Assembly: GCF_040396155.1 (NCBI RefSeq)
Contig: NZ_JBEBOY010000014.1
Coordinates: forward strand, 13,026 to 77,025
Source of the DNA: Tissierella praeacuta_A
Lineage (GTDB): Bacteria; Bacillota; Clostridia; Tissierellales; Tissierellaceae
DNA: 64,000 nt
Direction of reading: 5' to 3'
Below are positions 27,035 to 35,887 of the stretch, piece by piece. The position numbers and the translations under genes are program-made. The notes below the pieces were generated by a model. It ran no database searches and was not told where the DNA came from. It saw only the letters and a list, made by a program, of their open reading frames with translations. The first letter of the stretch is position 1, and the number at the start of each line of letters is the position of its first letter.

Positions 27035-27535
27035 ATGAAAATTATGAAGGAAAATTCTAATAGTAATATTATTATACCAATTGAGGTATTAAAAGCCTCA
27101 AATCTTTTAAATAGTAAAGATATTGAATTAAAAACACTGGAAAATGCATTTGTAGTGATGAAAGAAACTATGAATGCAATGGAACTAATTAAACTAGCTG
27201 AAGGACTTAAGAACTTATCAGAAGAGCTAATAGTACATCTTGCAAGTGTTTGTGGCAGATGCCTTGATTGCTCATACTGTGCAGGATTTGAAGAATATGA
27301 TGAGATTATTGTACCTGATTATCTTTTAGAAGAAGCAGGAATCCCAATAGATGCAAAGCTTTGTGCATATACAGAAGAAGACAGTGGTGAAGTTATAGTT
27401 ATGCAGGCTGATTATGACTATGATATAGCCGATGTGCCGCAGTTTGTAATCGATATTTTTGAAATATCAGGAATCTGTATTAGGGAGCTAGAAGAAAGAT
27501 TGATGATGGATGACATTGTCTATGGAGATGAATAA
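27035..27535 (+). CDS. Hypothetical acidic protein with CxxCxxC motif
   Basis: It encodes 166 residues. An N-terminal segment (NIIIPIEVLKASNLLNSKDI) has an AbrB-like flavour, and the middle holds CGRCLDCSYC, a likely metal site. A second AbrB-like stretch IIVPDYLLEEAGIPIDAKL suggests duplicated swapped-hairpin folds, inferred from pattern only. The RBS AAGGAGG precedes ATG. It follows the methyltransferase by 18 bp. Confidence 0.7.
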   Translation: MKIMKENSNSNIIIPIEVLKASNLLNSKDIELKTLENAFVVMKETMNAMELIKLAEGLKNLSEELIVHLASVCGRCLDCSYCAGFEEYDEIIVPDYLLEEAGIPIDAKLCAYTEEDSGEVIVMQADYDYDIADVPQFVIDIFEISGICIRELEERLMMDDIVYGDE

Positions 27536-27669
27536 TCTTTGGACAAATAATTTTTTAAAAAGGAATTATGAGAGGGGGGATAAGAACCAAAAGAAAACTA
27601 TTAAGGAAATGAGCAGAGAGCAAAGTTATAAGTAACAAAGTGGCAAAAAAGAAAGACTGGAGGTGGAAT

Positions 27670-28221
27670 ATGAGCAGTATTAAGTTGAAAAATGATTGCA
27701 TTTTCTACTATGGAAATCCTGCAGGGTATGTGGAAAAAGATATTGCAACAGTAGACTCTATGTTTCAAAATGAAGAATTTGAAAACTGGATTTACCAAAG
27801 AAAGCTTATACCTAAATGGACAGAAGGAGTATTTGAAAGACTGTCAAAGGGAGATACAGTACATTTTAATGATGAATTATTGATACCTCTAAAAAGTTGT
27901 CGTATATGGCAGTTAAGAACCGATGTAAGTCCTGATCGCAAATTTATAGGCTATGAAGAACTTAAAGAAACCTTTGGAGAGCCAGATAAGGATAACTATA
28001 AGATTGTCTATGAGGGAGAAATTGAAACCAATGATTTAGAGGAAATATACACGAAGTTTAATCTAAATCATCCCCAAGGATTCACAGGTCATTCTCTTTC
28101 CATATCTGATGTAATAGAACTTTATGATAGTACAGGCAGTGAATTTTACTATGTAGATCGATTTGGATTTAAAGAAATTGATTTTGAACAAAAAGAACAA
28201 AAACAGGATATGAGTATTTAA
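27670..28221 (+). CDS. YodL-domain protein
   Basis: It encodes 183 residues. The C-terminal part carries the YodL-type signature HPQGFTGHSLSISDVIELY, ending YYVDRFGF, found in many ICE proteins of unknown role. The frame is open from 27640, but GGAGGTG fits the ATG at 27670. It is the last gene before the pilus-like module. Confidence 0.78.
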   Translation: MSSIKLKNDCIFYYGNPAGYVEKDIATVDSMFQNEEFENWIYQRKLIPKWTEGVFERLSKGDTVHFNDELLIPLKSCRIWQLRTDVSPDRKFIGYEELKETFGEPDKDNYKIVYEGEIETNDLEEIYTKFNLNHPQGFTGHSLSISDVIELYDSTGSEFYYVDRFGFKEIDFEQKEQKQDMSI

Positions 28222-28247
28222 AAATTGAAAATATGGAGGAAAACAAT

Positions 28248-28478
28248 ATGAGAAATATGTTTAAAAAAGCAAATGAATTCACAATAAGGAAAGCTGTAGC
28301 TGTAAAAACAGCAGTAAACAATAATCGTGGTGAAGGATATATTGACACAGCAGTAAAAATCCTTATTGCTGTAGTTTTAGGAGCATTACTTCTAGCAGGA
28401 CTATATCTGTTATTTGGTGATGTGGTTATGCCAACTTTAAATGAGAGAATTAGAGAAATGTTTAACTATGCAGGTTAA
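28248..28478 (+). CDS. Pilin-like small membrane protein, copy 1 (DUF6133-like)
   Basis: It encodes 76 residues: a polar, basic N-terminus, the motif NNNRGEGYIDTAVKI, one strong hydrophobic helix (VVLGALLLAGLYLLF) and a short tail. A Gly-Glu-x-Tyr motif just before the helix resembles class III (Flp) prepilin cleavage sites. The frame is open from 28233, but GGAGG fits the ATG at 28248. It is nearly identical to the gene at 32038. With the A24 peptidase nearby, it is probably the major pilin-like subunit. Confidence 0.82.
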   Translation: MRNMFKKANEFTIRKAVAVKTAVNNNRGEGYIDTAVKILIAVVLGALLLAGLYLLFGDVVMPTLNERIREMFNYAG

Positions 28479-28495
28479 AAGGAGGAAACGTAATA

Positions 28496-31400
28496 ATGAA
28501 ATATAAATCAAAGAGAATAATTAATACTCTTTTAGTAGTTTGTATTCTAATGACCAATTTTATAGGTTCTGTCTATGCTGCAAAGCATATATTTTCAGAT
28601 AGTATAGGGCATTGGGCAGAGGAAACAATTAACCTTCTTACAGAGAGAGGGATCATTCAAGGATATCCCGATGGACTATCTCATCCGGATAATGTTATTA
28701 CAAGGGGAGAATTTTCAGCTCTCCTAGCAAGAACTATGAAACTTGAAACTAAAGACAGAGAGAATGTTGGTCTAGTATTTGAAGATATCATAGGTCATTT
28801 TGCCCAAAAGGAAATAGAAGCACTTGTTTATGAAGGAATCATTCTAGTGGAGGACTATGGTAAGTTATATATACCTAATAAGCCTATTAGTCGAATGGAA
28901 ATAATTAAAATGTTAGTTAGAGCAACAGGAAAAGAAAATCATAATCCAGATTGCTCCTGTGATACAGGATTTATTGATGAAGAGAATCTAGCTAAAGAAG
29001 AAATTGAATATATTTGTCTTGGAAAACAATATAACATCATTTCTGGTTACCCAGACAGAACCCTTCGTCCTGATGGTGAATTTACTCGTGCTGAAGCCTT
29101 TACAATGCTTATTAAGCAGGAGAAAGCCAAAGAAAAGATAGAGGGAGATAAAGCTAAGGATAAAGATAAAAATGAGCAAGAAAAGCCTGCTATATCACCA
29201 AAACCAACTGATAAGCCTACGGACAAAAAAACAGATAGAGATAGGGATACAGAAAACAGTTCATCTTCAGGTGGCAATTCAACTTATGTTCCAGCACCAA
29301 AATATACTTTTGAACTTCCCCTTACAGCTTATGTTGATGAGGAAATAAAAATTGTTCCAATAGGCTCAAATGTAAAGTCAGTTACATGGGATATTAATAA
29401 AGAAGGTCTTCAAGTAGATTTACTTTCAGTTATTGATGGAGAACTAAAGGAAGATGGCGGCACTATTAAAATCAAATCTATTGGAAGTTATACTTTTACA
29501 GCCACAGCCATAAATAGCCGTGGGAAAGAGGTTAAGCATGAGCAAACCATAGATATTTATCCAGTAGTTTCTGCTGAGTTTAAACTACCTGAAACAGCCC
29601 ATACAGATACAACAATAGATGTTGATCTATCCTCCGAAAACTTAGGGGATAACCCTGTAGCATGGTCAATTCAAAGGGATGGCAAAGAAATCGACTTTGA
29701 TACGAATATTACAGGGGAACTTACAAATACAGGTGGTTTAATAACATTTAACAATATAGGGACATACGAACTAACAGCCGTTATCACTGATGAGTTGGGG
29801 AAAGAAATCAAAGTAAGTGATGTAATTAGAGTATATCCTGTGGGAGAGATTGAGTTAGAACTTGATAAAATAACCCATACAGATAAAAGCATTATCTTAA
29901 AAACAGAAACAAAGAATACTAATGATATGGAGTTAATATGGACTCTTACCAGGAATGGAGAAGAAGTCAATATTTCAGAATTTATTGAAGGGAATATATC
30001 ATTAGAAGATAGTATCATAGGTTTCAAAGAAAAAGGTGTATACAATTTAATTCTTTCAGCTATAGACGAAACCGGCAGAACATTTACAGATAAGGTATCC
30101 ATTACCGTATATCCTGTAGGTTCTGCTGGTTTTTATTTACCTGAAATATTCCATACAGATGATGAGATAAAGCTCGAAGCAACCTTTGAGGAAATTGGAA
30201 ATCGTGATGCAGAGTGGTCACTTATCAAGGATGGCAAAGAAGTAGGACTTTCAGATTTTGTTAGCGGAAATCTATCCAATAATGGAGGAATAGTTACTTT
30301 TCCTTATAAAGGTGAATATATTCTAAAAGCTTTCTTCACTGATGATGGAGGGAGAATATATGACTATGAGCAAAGTTTTAAAGTTTACCCTGTGCCAGCT
30401 GTTGGTTATACATTACCTAAGTATGCCCATACTGACAGCTATATTAATGTAGAGGTAAATAGCACAGAGCTTGATGGACTAGAGATTGAATGGCTTGTTG
30501 ATAATACCTATGGTTTTCAAGATTGGCCAACCTATGTAGAGGGAAATCTAGATAACTCAGGAGGCAGTATTAGGTTCAAAAGAGCAGGTGTTTATGAACT
30601 AGTAGCTAGAATCATCGATGAAACTGGCAGAGTATTTCTCTTTGAAACAGGAGATATAATCGAGGTGCTTCCTGTATTAGATATAGGATTCGAACTTCCG
30701 AAATCAGCCTATACAGACAGCATTATTAATATTAGAACCTATGGTAATAACAATGTTCTTCCAGTGGAATGGAGTATTACCAAAGATGGTGAAGTTATAT
30801 CAGAAGACCAAGCAATCTCTGGCAGTTTAAATGCACAGGGTGGAAAAATTACCTTTCTTACAGATGGAAATTTTATATTAACTGCAACAATGACGGACTT
30901 CCTAGAGAGAAGTTTTTCATATAGTCAGGAAATAACTATAAATCCAGTTATAGAGTATAGCTTTACCATGCCTGATTCCATTCACTATGGCAGGGAATTT
31001 GAAGTAAAAGTAGATTCCAAAAATCTTGGAGCAAATAAAGTTAGATGGACATTAGAAAAAACAGGTGAAGTAGTAGGGTTCAATGGTGAACTAGCCAATG
31101 AAGGAGGGAAAATCTCCATATCAGATACAGGTGAGTTTACTCTTATAGTCACAATTATAGATGGTGAAGGCAGAGTATTTACTCATAAAGAAAAGATTAC
31201 TATTACTAATACTGCACCAACAGTAACCTTAACAGTTACACCAACTAGAACTGTTAAGAACGGTAAATTCTTTGTTGATATAAAGGCAACAGCTAGCGAT
31301 CCAGATGGAGATGCAACAACTTTGGAATATGAAGGTACAACTAGTGATAACTATTATGCAGTAGGAACACATAAGGTCAGAGTACGTGCCAAGGATAGTG

Positions 31401-32020
31401 TTGGGGCTTATTCACCTTGGGTAGAGAAGAGTTTTACAATTAAAAATTCACCACCAACTACCCCTGTAATTACTAGGACACCAAGTGGAAATAGTGTTGC
31501 CCCTGGTACTAAGGTAACTATTACAGCTAAGAGTACTGATGCAGATAATGATCCAATTACCTATGTTTGGGGAGGGCGTAATGCTGAAACACAAGTCTAC
31601 CCGTTAGGAAAAAATACGGTTCGCGTAAAGGCTGTGGATTCCACAGGTGCAGAGTCCCCATGGGCAGCCATTGTATTCTTTGTCGCTGATCCCAATGGCA
31701 GTGGAGGTATGATGTTAACTGGTCCTGATTCAGTGATTCTAGAAAATGGTTTAGAAGGTGCGACTATTACTGAATATACATTTACTGTTCCTCCTGTTGC
31801 AGGACATAGTGGAAGTGATTATGGCCGTGTTCGTGGATACAATGTAAAAACAAAACAGTGGGATGAACTTGATTATGGAACTACAAGCAATGGTATTACA
31901 TTCGTTAAAACTCTAAGTGCTGGTATGTACTCTAAGCTTGAGTTTTATTATTATACGAATCACAATTGTATGTACGATAAATCTAATATTACCTATTCTG
32001 TAAGTTACCATTTTGAATAA
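28496..32020 (+). CDS. SLH-anchored repeat adhesin
   Basis: It encodes 1174 residues. A signal peptide (TLLVVCILMTNFIGSVYA) is followed by three SLH domains (FSDSIGHWAEETI; FEDIIGHFAQKEI; FIDEENLAKEEI) that bind secondary cell-wall polymer. A Lys/Glu/Asp-Pro linker follows (about residues 205-265). Seven beta-sandwich repeats of about 90-95 residues then begin with a variant of F-x-L-P-x-x-A-H-T-D. Two Ig/PKD-like units (SDPDGDATTL; STDADNDPITY) and a unique C-terminal domain close it. It sits between two pilin-like genes. Confidence 0.88.
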   Translation: MKYKSKRIINTLLVVCILMTNFIGSVYAAKHIFSDSIGHWAEETINLLTERGIIQGYPDGLSHPDNVITRGEFSALLARTMKLETKDRENVGLVFEDIIGHFAQKEIEALVYEGIILVEDYGKLYIPNKPISRMEIIKMLVRATGKENHNPDCSCDTGFIDEENLAKEEIEYICLGKQYNIISGYPDRTLRPDGEFTRAEAFTMLIKQEKAKEKIEGDKAKDKDKNEQEKPAISPKPTDKPTDKKTDRDRDTENSSSSGGNSTYVPAPKYTFELPLTAYVDEEIKIVPIGSNVKSVTWDINKEGLQVDLLSVIDGELKEDGGTIKIKSIGSYTFTATAINSRGKEVKHEQTIDIYPVVSAEFKLPETAHTDTTIDVDLSSENLGDNPVAWSIQRDGKEIDFDTNITGELTNTGGLITFNNIGTYELTAVITDELGKEIKVSDVIRVYPVGEIELELDKITHTDKSIILKTETKNTNDMELIWTLTRNGEEVNISEFIEGNISLEDSIIGFKEKGVYNLILSAIDETGRTFTDKVSITVYPVGSAGFYLPEIFHTDDEIKLEATFEEIGNRDAEWSLIKDGKEVGLSDFVSGNLSNNGGIVTFPYKGEYILKAFFTDDGGRIYDYEQSFKVYPVPAVGYTLPKYAHTDSYINVEVNSTELDGLEIEWLVDNTYGFQDWPTYVEGNLDNSGGSIRFKRAGVYELVARIIDETGRVFLFETGDIIEVLPVLDIGFELPKSAYTDSIINIRTYGNNNVLPVEWSITKDGEVISEDQAISGSLNAQGGKITFLTDGNFILTATMTDFLERSFSYSQEITINPVIEYSFTMPDSIHYGREFEVKVDSKNLGANKVRWTLEKTGEVVGFNGELANEGGKISISDTGEFTLIVTIIDGEGRVFTHKEKITITNTAPTVTLTVTPTRTVKNGKFFVDIKATASDPDGDATTLEYEGTTSDNYYAVGTHKVRVRAKDSVGAYSPWVEKSFTIKNSPPTTPVITRTPSGNSVAPGTKVTITAKSTDADNDPITYVWGGRNAETQVYPLGKNTVRVKAVDSTGAESPWAAIVFFVADPNGSGGMMLTGPDSVILENGLEGATITEYTFTVPPVAGHSGSDYGRVRGYNVKTKQWDELDYGTTSNGITFVKTLSAGMYSKLEFYYYTNHNCMYDKSNITYSVSYHFE

Positions 32021-32037
32021 ACAAGGAGGAAATGAAT

Positions 32038-32268
32038 ATGGAAAGAACAATTGATAAAACAAATAATTTTATAACAAATAAAGCTATAGCTGTAAAAACA
32101 GCAATGAACAATAATAGGGGAGAAGGATATATTGATACAGCTGTAAAAATCCTTATTGCTGTAGTTTTAGGAGCATTACTTCTGGCAGGACTATATCTAT
32201 TATTCGGTGATGTGGTTATGCCAACATTAACAGAGCGTATTAAAGAAATGTTTAACTATGCAGGTTAA
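32038..32268 (+). CDS. Pilin-like small membrane protein, copy 2 (DUF6133-like)
   Basis: It encodes 76 residues. From the NNNRGEGYIDTAVKI motif to the C-terminus it differs from copy 1 at only two positions, and the last 24 nt of the two genes are identical. The N-terminal 30 residues differ more. AGGAGG at 32024-32029 favours the ATG at 32038 over the one at 32032. The stop overlaps the start of the prepilin peptidase gene. Confidence 0.82.
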   Translation: MERTIDKTNNFITNKAIAVKTAMNNNRGEGYIDTAVKILIAVVLGALLLAGLYLLFGDVVMPTLTERIKEMFNYAG

Positions 32269-32686
32269 GAGCATCTTGCAAGGGGTGCTTTTTTCTTTTC
32301 TGCTGATGGCGGCATCTTATACAGATATTAAAAAAAGGGAAATACCAGATACAATCTGTATGTTTATTGCCTTAATAGGACTGCTAAGATTTAGCTTTTT
32401 AAATCTGTTTGGGATAATTATTGCTATCCCATTTCTATTAGGAGCAGTATTAAAAGAAAACAGTATTGGTGGGGGTGATATTAAATTAACTGCCTCGGCA
32501 GGCATTGTCCTTGGATTTTGGAAAGGAATCTATGGGTTAATAATAGGGCTTAGTTTATTAGTATTATTTTATTTGTGCTTTATATTAATTTCTAAGATAA
32601 AGAAAAAGCAAGTGGCTAGGAATCTACCTATGCCACTTGCTCCATTTTTAGGGATAGGTTTTATGATTATATATTTTATGAATTAG
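32258..32686 (+). CDS. A24 family prepilin peptidase (TadV/CpaA-like)
   Basis: This 142-residue polytopic membrane protein has both catalytic aspartates of the A24 family: YTDIKKREIPD (near residue 21) and GGGDIKL (near residue 71). It is a minimal peptidase without the N-methyltransferase domain, as in Tad systems. It would cleave the GEGYID-type precursors. The start overlaps the pilin stop by 11 bp. Two terminator-like hairpins lie inside the gene (32270-32294 and 32607-32646). Confidence 0.88.
   Translation: MQVKSILQGVLFSFLLMAASYTDIKKREIPDTICMFIALIGLLRFSFLNLFGIIIAIPFLLGAVLKENSIGGGDIKLTASAGIVLGFWKGIYGLIIGLSLLVLFYLCFILISKIKKKQVARNLPMPLAPFLGIGFMIIYFMN
32270..32294 (+). terminator. Terminator-like hairpin at the pilin/peptidase junction
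   Basis: AGCATCTT (32270-32277) pairs with GGGGTGCT (32282-32289) with three G-U pairs, then six T. It lies just after the pilin stop, within the first codons of the peptidase gene, and could lower peptidase expression relative to pilin. Confidence 0.7.
32607..32646 (+). terminator. Intragenic terminator-like hairpin in the peptidase gene
   Basis: AGCAAGTGGCTAGG (32607-32620) pairs with CCTATGCCACTTGCT (32627-32641) with one bulge; CCATTTTT follows. Confidence 0.6.
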
Positions 32687-32698
32687 GAGGAAAATGAT

Positions 32699-33517
32699 AT
32701 GGGATTTTTAAAAAATAGAACTGTAATAGGTGTGATATGTATCTTATTATCACTTCTTATATGCTTTGGACTTACACCATTATTTAATAAAGGGATGAGC
32801 CAAAAGACTGAGATTATGAGGGTGGTAAAGGAGATTAAAGCAGGGGATGAAATTACAAAGGACATGGTTCAATCTGTGGAAGTAGGAGGATTTAATTTAC
32901 CTGAAAATATAATTCGGACAAAGGATAATGTTATTGGAAAATATGCTACATCAGATTTAGGAATAGGGGATTATATCTTAAATACAAAGCTATCTGATAT
33001 ACCAGCAGCAGAAAATGCCTATTTATATAATCTTGATGGAAGTAAACAAGCTATATCCATTACCATAAAAAGCTTTGCTAATGGGCTTTCTGGAAAACTT
33101 CAAAGTGGAGATATAGTGTCTGTGATTGCACCTGATTATAAAAAACAGGGTGAAACAGTTATTCCATCAGAACTTAAATATGTAGAAGTTATATCTGTAA
33201 CTGCTTCATCAGGATATGATGCAAATACTGGTGAACAAGGAATAGAAGATGAAAGGGAACTTCCATCAACTGTAACCCTTCTTGTGACTCCAGAACAAGG
33301 AAATATCCTTGCTGAACTAGAGTCAGATTCTAAGCCACATTTATCACTGATCTATAGAGGAGCGCCAGAAAACACAAGGCAGTTTATTGATATGCAGGAA
33401 GAGATAATCAAGGAACTTTATTCAGAAGAACAGGAAAAAACAGATGAGGAAGTACCTGAAGAAAATAAAGTTGAGGAAAGCAAGATTGAGGAAACAATAG
33501 AGGGTGGGGTGGAGTAA
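32699..33517 (+). CDS. CpaB/RcpC-like pilus assembly protein (SAF domain)
   Basis: It encodes 272 residues. An N-terminal membrane helix (GVICILLSLLICFGL) is followed by a SAF domain (VVKEIKAGDEITKDMVQSVE, then GIGDYI). A CpaB-type beta domain follows (LSGKLQSGDIVSVIAPDY). The C-terminal 25 residues are Glu/Lys-rich. In Tad systems CpaB works with the secretion channel; in a Gram-positive host it may act in the wall zone. RBS AGGAGG; 12 bp after the peptidase gene. Confidence 0.85.
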   Translation: MGFLKNRTVIGVICILLSLLICFGLTPLFNKGMSQKTEIMRVVKEIKAGDEITKDMVQSVEVGGFNLPENIIRTKDNVIGKYATSDLGIGDYILNTKLSDIPAAENAYLYNLDGSKQAISITIKSFANGLSGKLQSGDIVSVIAPDYKKQGETVIPSELKYVEVISVTASSGYDANTGEQGIEDERELPSTVTLLVTPEQGNILAELESDSKPHLSLIYRGAPENTRQFIDMQEEIIKELYSEEQEKTDEEVPEENKVEESKIEETIEGGVE

Positions 33518-33518
33518 A

Positions 33519-34328
33519 TTGCTGAACTTTAAAAAGAAAGGTATATTCACACGAAAGACACAAGAAAAAGAACAAGAAGAGGTTCTTCATGGAGGTGTTT
33601 TAGCTGTTTGGGGAAGTCCCGGAAGCGGAAAAACAATCGTAGCCACAAAGATTGCCAAGTATCTAGCAGATAAGAAAAAGAACGTAGTATTGGTTTTATG
33701 TGATATGACAGCACCTATGCTCCCCTGTATTTGTCCTCCGTCAGATCTTGAATATGAAAAGTCCTTGGGAAGTGTTCTTGCTGCAGCCCATGTAAGTGAG
33801 GTCCTTGTAAAACATAATATGATTACCCATAAGAGATTATCATATCTAACAATCCTTGGAATGCTTAAAGGAGAAAATGAATATACTTATCCTCCATATA
33901 CAGAAGTACAAGCAAGGGAATTAATTGAAAATCTTAGGAAAATAGCACCATTTGTTATTATTGATTGTGGCAGTTATATTGCAAATGATATCTTATCTGC
34001 AGTTGCCCTAATGGAATCAGATTCAGTATTAAGACTGGCCAATTGTGATTTAAAAAGCATCAGTTATTTATCCAGCCAATTACCCCTTCTTCGAGATAGT
34101 AAATGGGATGCAGATAAACAGTATAAGATAGGATCAAATCTAAAGCCACAACAGAGCATTGAGCATATCTGTCAGGCTCTTGGTAGTGTGGCTTTTAAAC
34201 TACCTCATTCACAGGAACTTGAAGAACAATATCTTGCAGGAAATCTATTTGCAGATTTATCCATGAAGGATAGTAGGGCATTTAGAAAAGAAATAGAAAA
34301 GATTGCAAGGGAGGTGTTTGGGTGTTAG
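33519..34328 (+). CDS. CpaE/MinD-like ATPase
   Basis: It encodes 269 residues. A P-loop (GSPGSGKTIVATKIAKYL) near residue 31 is followed by LVLCDMTAPMLPC and VIIDCGSY. This fits the CpaE/ParA-like ATPases that help localise the Tad machine. The frame is open from GTG at 33504 inside cpaB; GGTGGAG and the position after the cpaB stop favour the TTG at 33519. It overlaps the next gene by 7 bp. Confidence 0.82.
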   Translation: MLNFKKKGIFTRKTQEKEQEEVLHGGVLAVWGSPGSGKTIVATKIAKYLADKKKNVVLVLCDMTAPMLPCICPPSDLEYEKSLGSVLAAAHVSEVLVKHNMITHKRLSYLTILGMLKGENEYTYPPYTEVQARELIENLRKIAPFVIIDCGSYIANDILSAVALMESDSVLRLANCDLKSISYLSSQLPLLRDSKWDADKQYKIGSNLKPQQSIEHICQALGSVAFKLPHSQELEEQYLAGNLFADLSMKDSRAFRKEIEKIAREVFGC

Positions 34329-35887
34329 GTAAAAAAAGAGGTAAATCTGCGTTTCTAAAGGAAGAAAATCGACAAAGTGGAACATTTGCAAATGAAAATA
34401 CAGCAAAAGATGAACTAATGAGCGATATATCTACTACTGAAGATTTAGCAGTAGAAGTGTTGGAAGTAGCAGAAGTAGCAGAAATAAGCAAGGTAGTAGA
34501 GGAAGTTAAGATAATCCATAGGGAGTTGGGCTCTGATAATAGAACCCACTCCCTATTTTTTACCCCAGAATCAGATGGTAAAGACTTTTCTACAGTCTTA
34601 AAAGATGTTCAAGAATATATTTCAAATAACTACTCTATCCTTATTACTGATGAAACAATAGAAGGATCTAAGGAACATCTAAAAAGATATATATCCAAAT
34701 ATGTACAAGACAGCCGAATCTCAGTAAAGGGAATGAGCGGGGATGAACTTATAGATGCCTTATACAGTGAAATGGCTGAGTTTGGATTTTTAACAAAGTA
34801 TATACATGGAGAAGGTATTGAAGAAATTGATATCAACTCATGGAAGGATATAGAAATTCAGTATTCTGACGGAAGATGTGAAAAGTTAGAAGAACATTTT
34901 GACTCTCCTGAACACGCAATCAATGTGATAAGGAGAATGCTCCATATATCTGGAATGGTCCTTGATAATGCAAGTCCTGCTGTACTTGGACATTTATCAA
35001 AAAATATTCGTATAGCAGTCCTAAAGACCCCATTAGTAGATGAAGATGTAGGCATTGCAGCATCCATTCGTATTGTGAATCCTCAGAACATGAAAAAAGA
35101 GGATTTTATAAATGGTGGTACAGCAACAAATCCTATGCTGGACTTTTTATCAGAATGCATCCGTTATGGTATTTCTGTTTGTGTGGCAGGGGCAACCAGC
35201 TCCGGTAAAACAACAGTTGCAGGCTGGCTTCTTACTACAATACCTAATAATAAGCGAATATTTACCATTGAAAATGGCTCAAGGGAGCTATCTTTAGTCC
35301 GTGAAAAAAATGGAAGAGTGGCTAATTCCGTCATTCATACCATAACTCGTGACAGCGAAAATGAAAGGCAAAGGATAGATCAGATTACACTCCTTGATAT
35401 GTCTCTTAGATTTAATCCAGATATTATTGTTGTAGGGGAGATGCGTGGAGCAGAAGCCAATGCAGCACAGGAAGCAGCAAGGACAGGGGTAGCTGTTCTT
35501 ACAACGATACACTCAAACTCCTGCGAGGCAACTTACAGAAGAATGGTCTCTCTTTGTAAAAGAGCAGTAGATATGTCCGATGAAACACTGATGGGGTATG
35601 TAACAGAGGCCTATCCCATAGTTGTATTTTGTAAACAGCTTGAAAATAAGGAAAGAAAATTGATGGAGATTATGGAATGCGAAATCTTACCTGATGGTAC
35701 GAGAAATTATAGACCATTATTTCAGTACATCATTACTGAAAATAGAATGGAAGATGGAGAGTTTATAATTAAAGGCTATCATGAACAGGTTAATAGCATA
35801 TCAGAAAGTCTATCAAAAAGATTTTTAGAAAATGGAATGCCAATTAATACTATAAAAAAACTTAAAAAGAAGGAGGTACAAAGTTAA
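34322..35887 (+). CDS. TadA/CpaF family secretion ATPase
   Basis: This 521-residue hexameric type II/IV secretion ATPase energises pilin assembly. Walker A is GATSSGKTTVAGWLL (near residue 290); Walker B is DIIVVGEMRGAEA (near residue 366) with the His box TTIHSNSCEATYRR. The N-terminal 80 residues are acidic and specific to this gene. It starts at GTG with GGGAGG upstream. A terminator-like hairpin is embedded near codon 66. It overlaps tadB by one base. Confidence 0.92.
   Translation: MLGKKRGKSAFLKEENRQSGTFANENTAKDELMSDISTTEDLAVEVLEVAEVAEISKVVEEVKIIHRELGSDNRTHSLFFTPESDGKDFSTVLKDVQEYISNNYSILITDETIEGSKEHLKRYISKYVQDSRISVKGMSGDELIDALYSEMAEFGFLTKYIHGEGIEEIDINSWKDIEIQYSDGRCEKLEEHFDSPEHAINVIRRMLHISGMVLDNASPAVLGHLSKNIRIAVLKTPLVDEDVGIAASIRIVNPQNMKKEDFINGGTATNPMLDFLSECIRYGISVCVAGATSSGKTTVAGWLLTTIPNNKRIFTIENGSRELSLVREKNGRVANSVIHTITRDSENERQRIDQITLLDMSLRFNPDIIVVGEMRGAEANAAQEAARTGVAVLTTIHSNSCEATYRRMVSLCKRAVDMSDETLMGYVTEAYPIVVFCKQLENKERKLMEIMECEILPDGTRNYRPLFQYIITENRMEDGEFIIKGYHEQVNSISESLSKRFLENGMPINTIKKLKKKEVQS
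34518..34561 (+). terminator. Intragenic terminator-like hairpin in the TadA-like gene
   Basis: ATAGGGAGTTGGG (34518-34530) pairs with CCCACTCCCTAT (34545-34556), one bulged T, followed by six T. A canonical intrinsic terminator shape lies early in the ATPase gene. Confidence 0.7.
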
